The position numbers were made by a program, and so were the translations under genes. Shown piece by piece: positions 34,624-35,279 of a stretch of 35,279 nt of DNA. Under the pieces are notes generated by a model that was not told the origin of the DNA, did not search any database, and worked only from the letters and a program-made list of their open reading frames with translations. The DNA lies in assembly GCA_016196465.1 (NCBI GenBank), contig JACPXR010000051.1, positions 1-35,279 of the forward strand. The letters run 5' to 3'. This DNA comes from Candidatus Omnitrophota bacterium (GTDB taxonomy: Bacteria; Omnitrophota; Gorgyraeia; 1-14-0-20-64-10). The number at the start of each line of letters is the position of its first letter. Positions within the stretch are counted from its first letter, which is position 1.

Positions 34624-35279
34624 CGAACTCCGCCGGGAGATCGAGCTCCTTCAAAAAAGAGGCAAGACCGTGGGCTTCGTCCCCACCATGGGGGCCTTTC
34701 ATGAAGGGCACCTCTCCCTGATCCGGCGGGCGGCCGGGGAAACGGATGCCGCCGTGGTGAGCCTCTTCGTCAATCCGATCCAGTTCGATGAGGCGAAGGA
34801 CCTCCGGAGCTACCCCAGGCCCTGGCGGAAAGACCTCCGCCTGGCCGCCCGGGCGGGAGCCAAGCTCCTCTTTGCCCCGACCGCAGCCGAGATGTACCCT
34901 CCCGGCTTTCAAACCTTTGTAGAGGTGGAAAAGCTCGGCCGTCTGCTCGAGGGGCAGTTTCGCCCGGGACACTTCCGTGGTGTGGCCACCGTGGTGGCCA
35001 AGCTCTTTCACCTTGTTCAGCCCGACGTCGCCTACTTCGGCCAGAAGGACGCCCAGCAGGCGAGGCTCGTGGAGCGGATGATCCGGGACTTGAATTTCCC
35101 GGTCCGCCTCAAAGTGCTGCCCACCCTCCGGGAGAAAGACGGCCTCCCCTTGAGCTCGAGAAACCGATTTCTCTCGTCGGAGGCTCGACGGTCGTCGAGG
35201 GCCCTCGCGGAAGCTTTACAGGAGGCCCGACGGTTGATAGAATGTGATGAGCCCCGGGCATCCCTCGTCGTCCGACGGA
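34601..35279 (+). CDS. panC: Pantothenate synthetase, 3' partial
   Basis: ATP-dependent joining of pantoate and beta-alanine. The frame from the ATG at 34601 is open to the right edge (226 codons), so the C-terminus is outside the window. My translation starts MKVIRRLNELRREIELLQ and shows the adenylylation motif FVPTMGAFHEGHLSLI, FVNPIQFDEAKD, GHFRGVATVVAKLFHLVQP, YFGQKDAQQ and LPLSSRNRFLS near residues 180-195. Phe replaces the usual Leu in TMGALHEGH, and LPLSSRN the usual LAMSSRN, both mild. It starts inside folK. Confidence 0.93.
   Translation, partial: MKVIRRLNELRREIELLQKRGKTVGFVPTMGAFHEGHLSLIRRAAGETDAAVVSLFVNPIQFDEAKDLRSYPRPWRKDLRLAARAGAKLLFAPTAAEMYPPGFQTFVEVEKLGRLLEGQFRPGHFRGVATVVAKLFHLVQPDVAYFGQKDAQQARLVERMIRDLNFPVRLKVLPTLREKDGLPLSSRNRFLSSEARRSSRALAEALQEARRLIECDEPRASLVVRR

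Noticed and set aside
35235-35243. TGATAGAAT, the same box as before the first galT-like gene, inside panC
   Set aside because: It is within the panC coding frame and what follows is outside the window, so a promoter for a next gene cannot be judged.

Overview
The window is one strand of a compact, GC-rich bacterial chromosome. I see 39 protein genes, all on the + strand. The first is cut by the left edge and the last (panC) by the right edge. Non-coding sequence totals only a few hundred bases, and the longest gap is 96 bp (21338-21433). At least 17 neighbouring pairs share a 4-base stop/start overlap (ATGA or TTGA). I found no RNA genes, mobile elements or CRISPR arrays. The DapL route to lysine, the bifunctional-type argJ, a leuB-asd-truA run, a gap-pgk-tpiA-secG run and the arg-lys-dap-folK-pan order suggest a Gram-negative bacterium related to Nitrospirota or a neighbouring deep lineage. 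This placement is inference from gene content and order. The Gram-negative part rests on a lipoprotein and a C-terminal-Phe outer-membrane barrel protein.

Layout. 1-5073: lipid-sugar glycosyltransferase (partial), family 4 uracil-DNA glycosylase, priA, def and fmt. 5105-7136: two tandem galT-like nucleotidyltransferases, the first lacking the catalytic His. 7142-10431: gap-pgk-tpiA-secG, i.e. lower glycolysis plus a translocon subunit. 10403-12890: a shortened BT1/MFS-like transporter, a SAM methyltransferase and a polysaccharide deacetylase. 12944-17721: glgC-thiG-leuB-asd-truA behind a TATAAT promoter. 17743-20486: a Fur-family regulator with its own promoter and operator-like palindromes, then a Cys-rich lipoprotein, an outer-membrane barrel protein and a ZIP metal transporter with an extra periplasmic domain. 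20529-21337: rplM-rpsI. 21434-35279: a large biosynthetic run argC-J-B-D-F-G-H, lysA-dapF-A-B-L, folK and panC.

How the parts fit. argC/J/B/D/F/G/H cover the cyclic route from glutamate to arginine. asd, dapA, dapB, dapL, dapF and lysA cover aspartate semialdehyde to lysine through the one-step DapL aminotransferase, which also supplies meso-diaminopimelate for peptidoglycan. def and fmt are paired for formyl-Met handling. The galT-like pair, glycolytic genes and glgC form a sugar-phosphate, ADP-glucose and carbon-storage theme. The most distinctive locus is the Fur / Cys-rich lipoprotein / barrel / ZIP-fusion cassette, which I read as a metal homeostasis system spanning both membranes. The metal and the direction of transport cannot be told from sequence alone.
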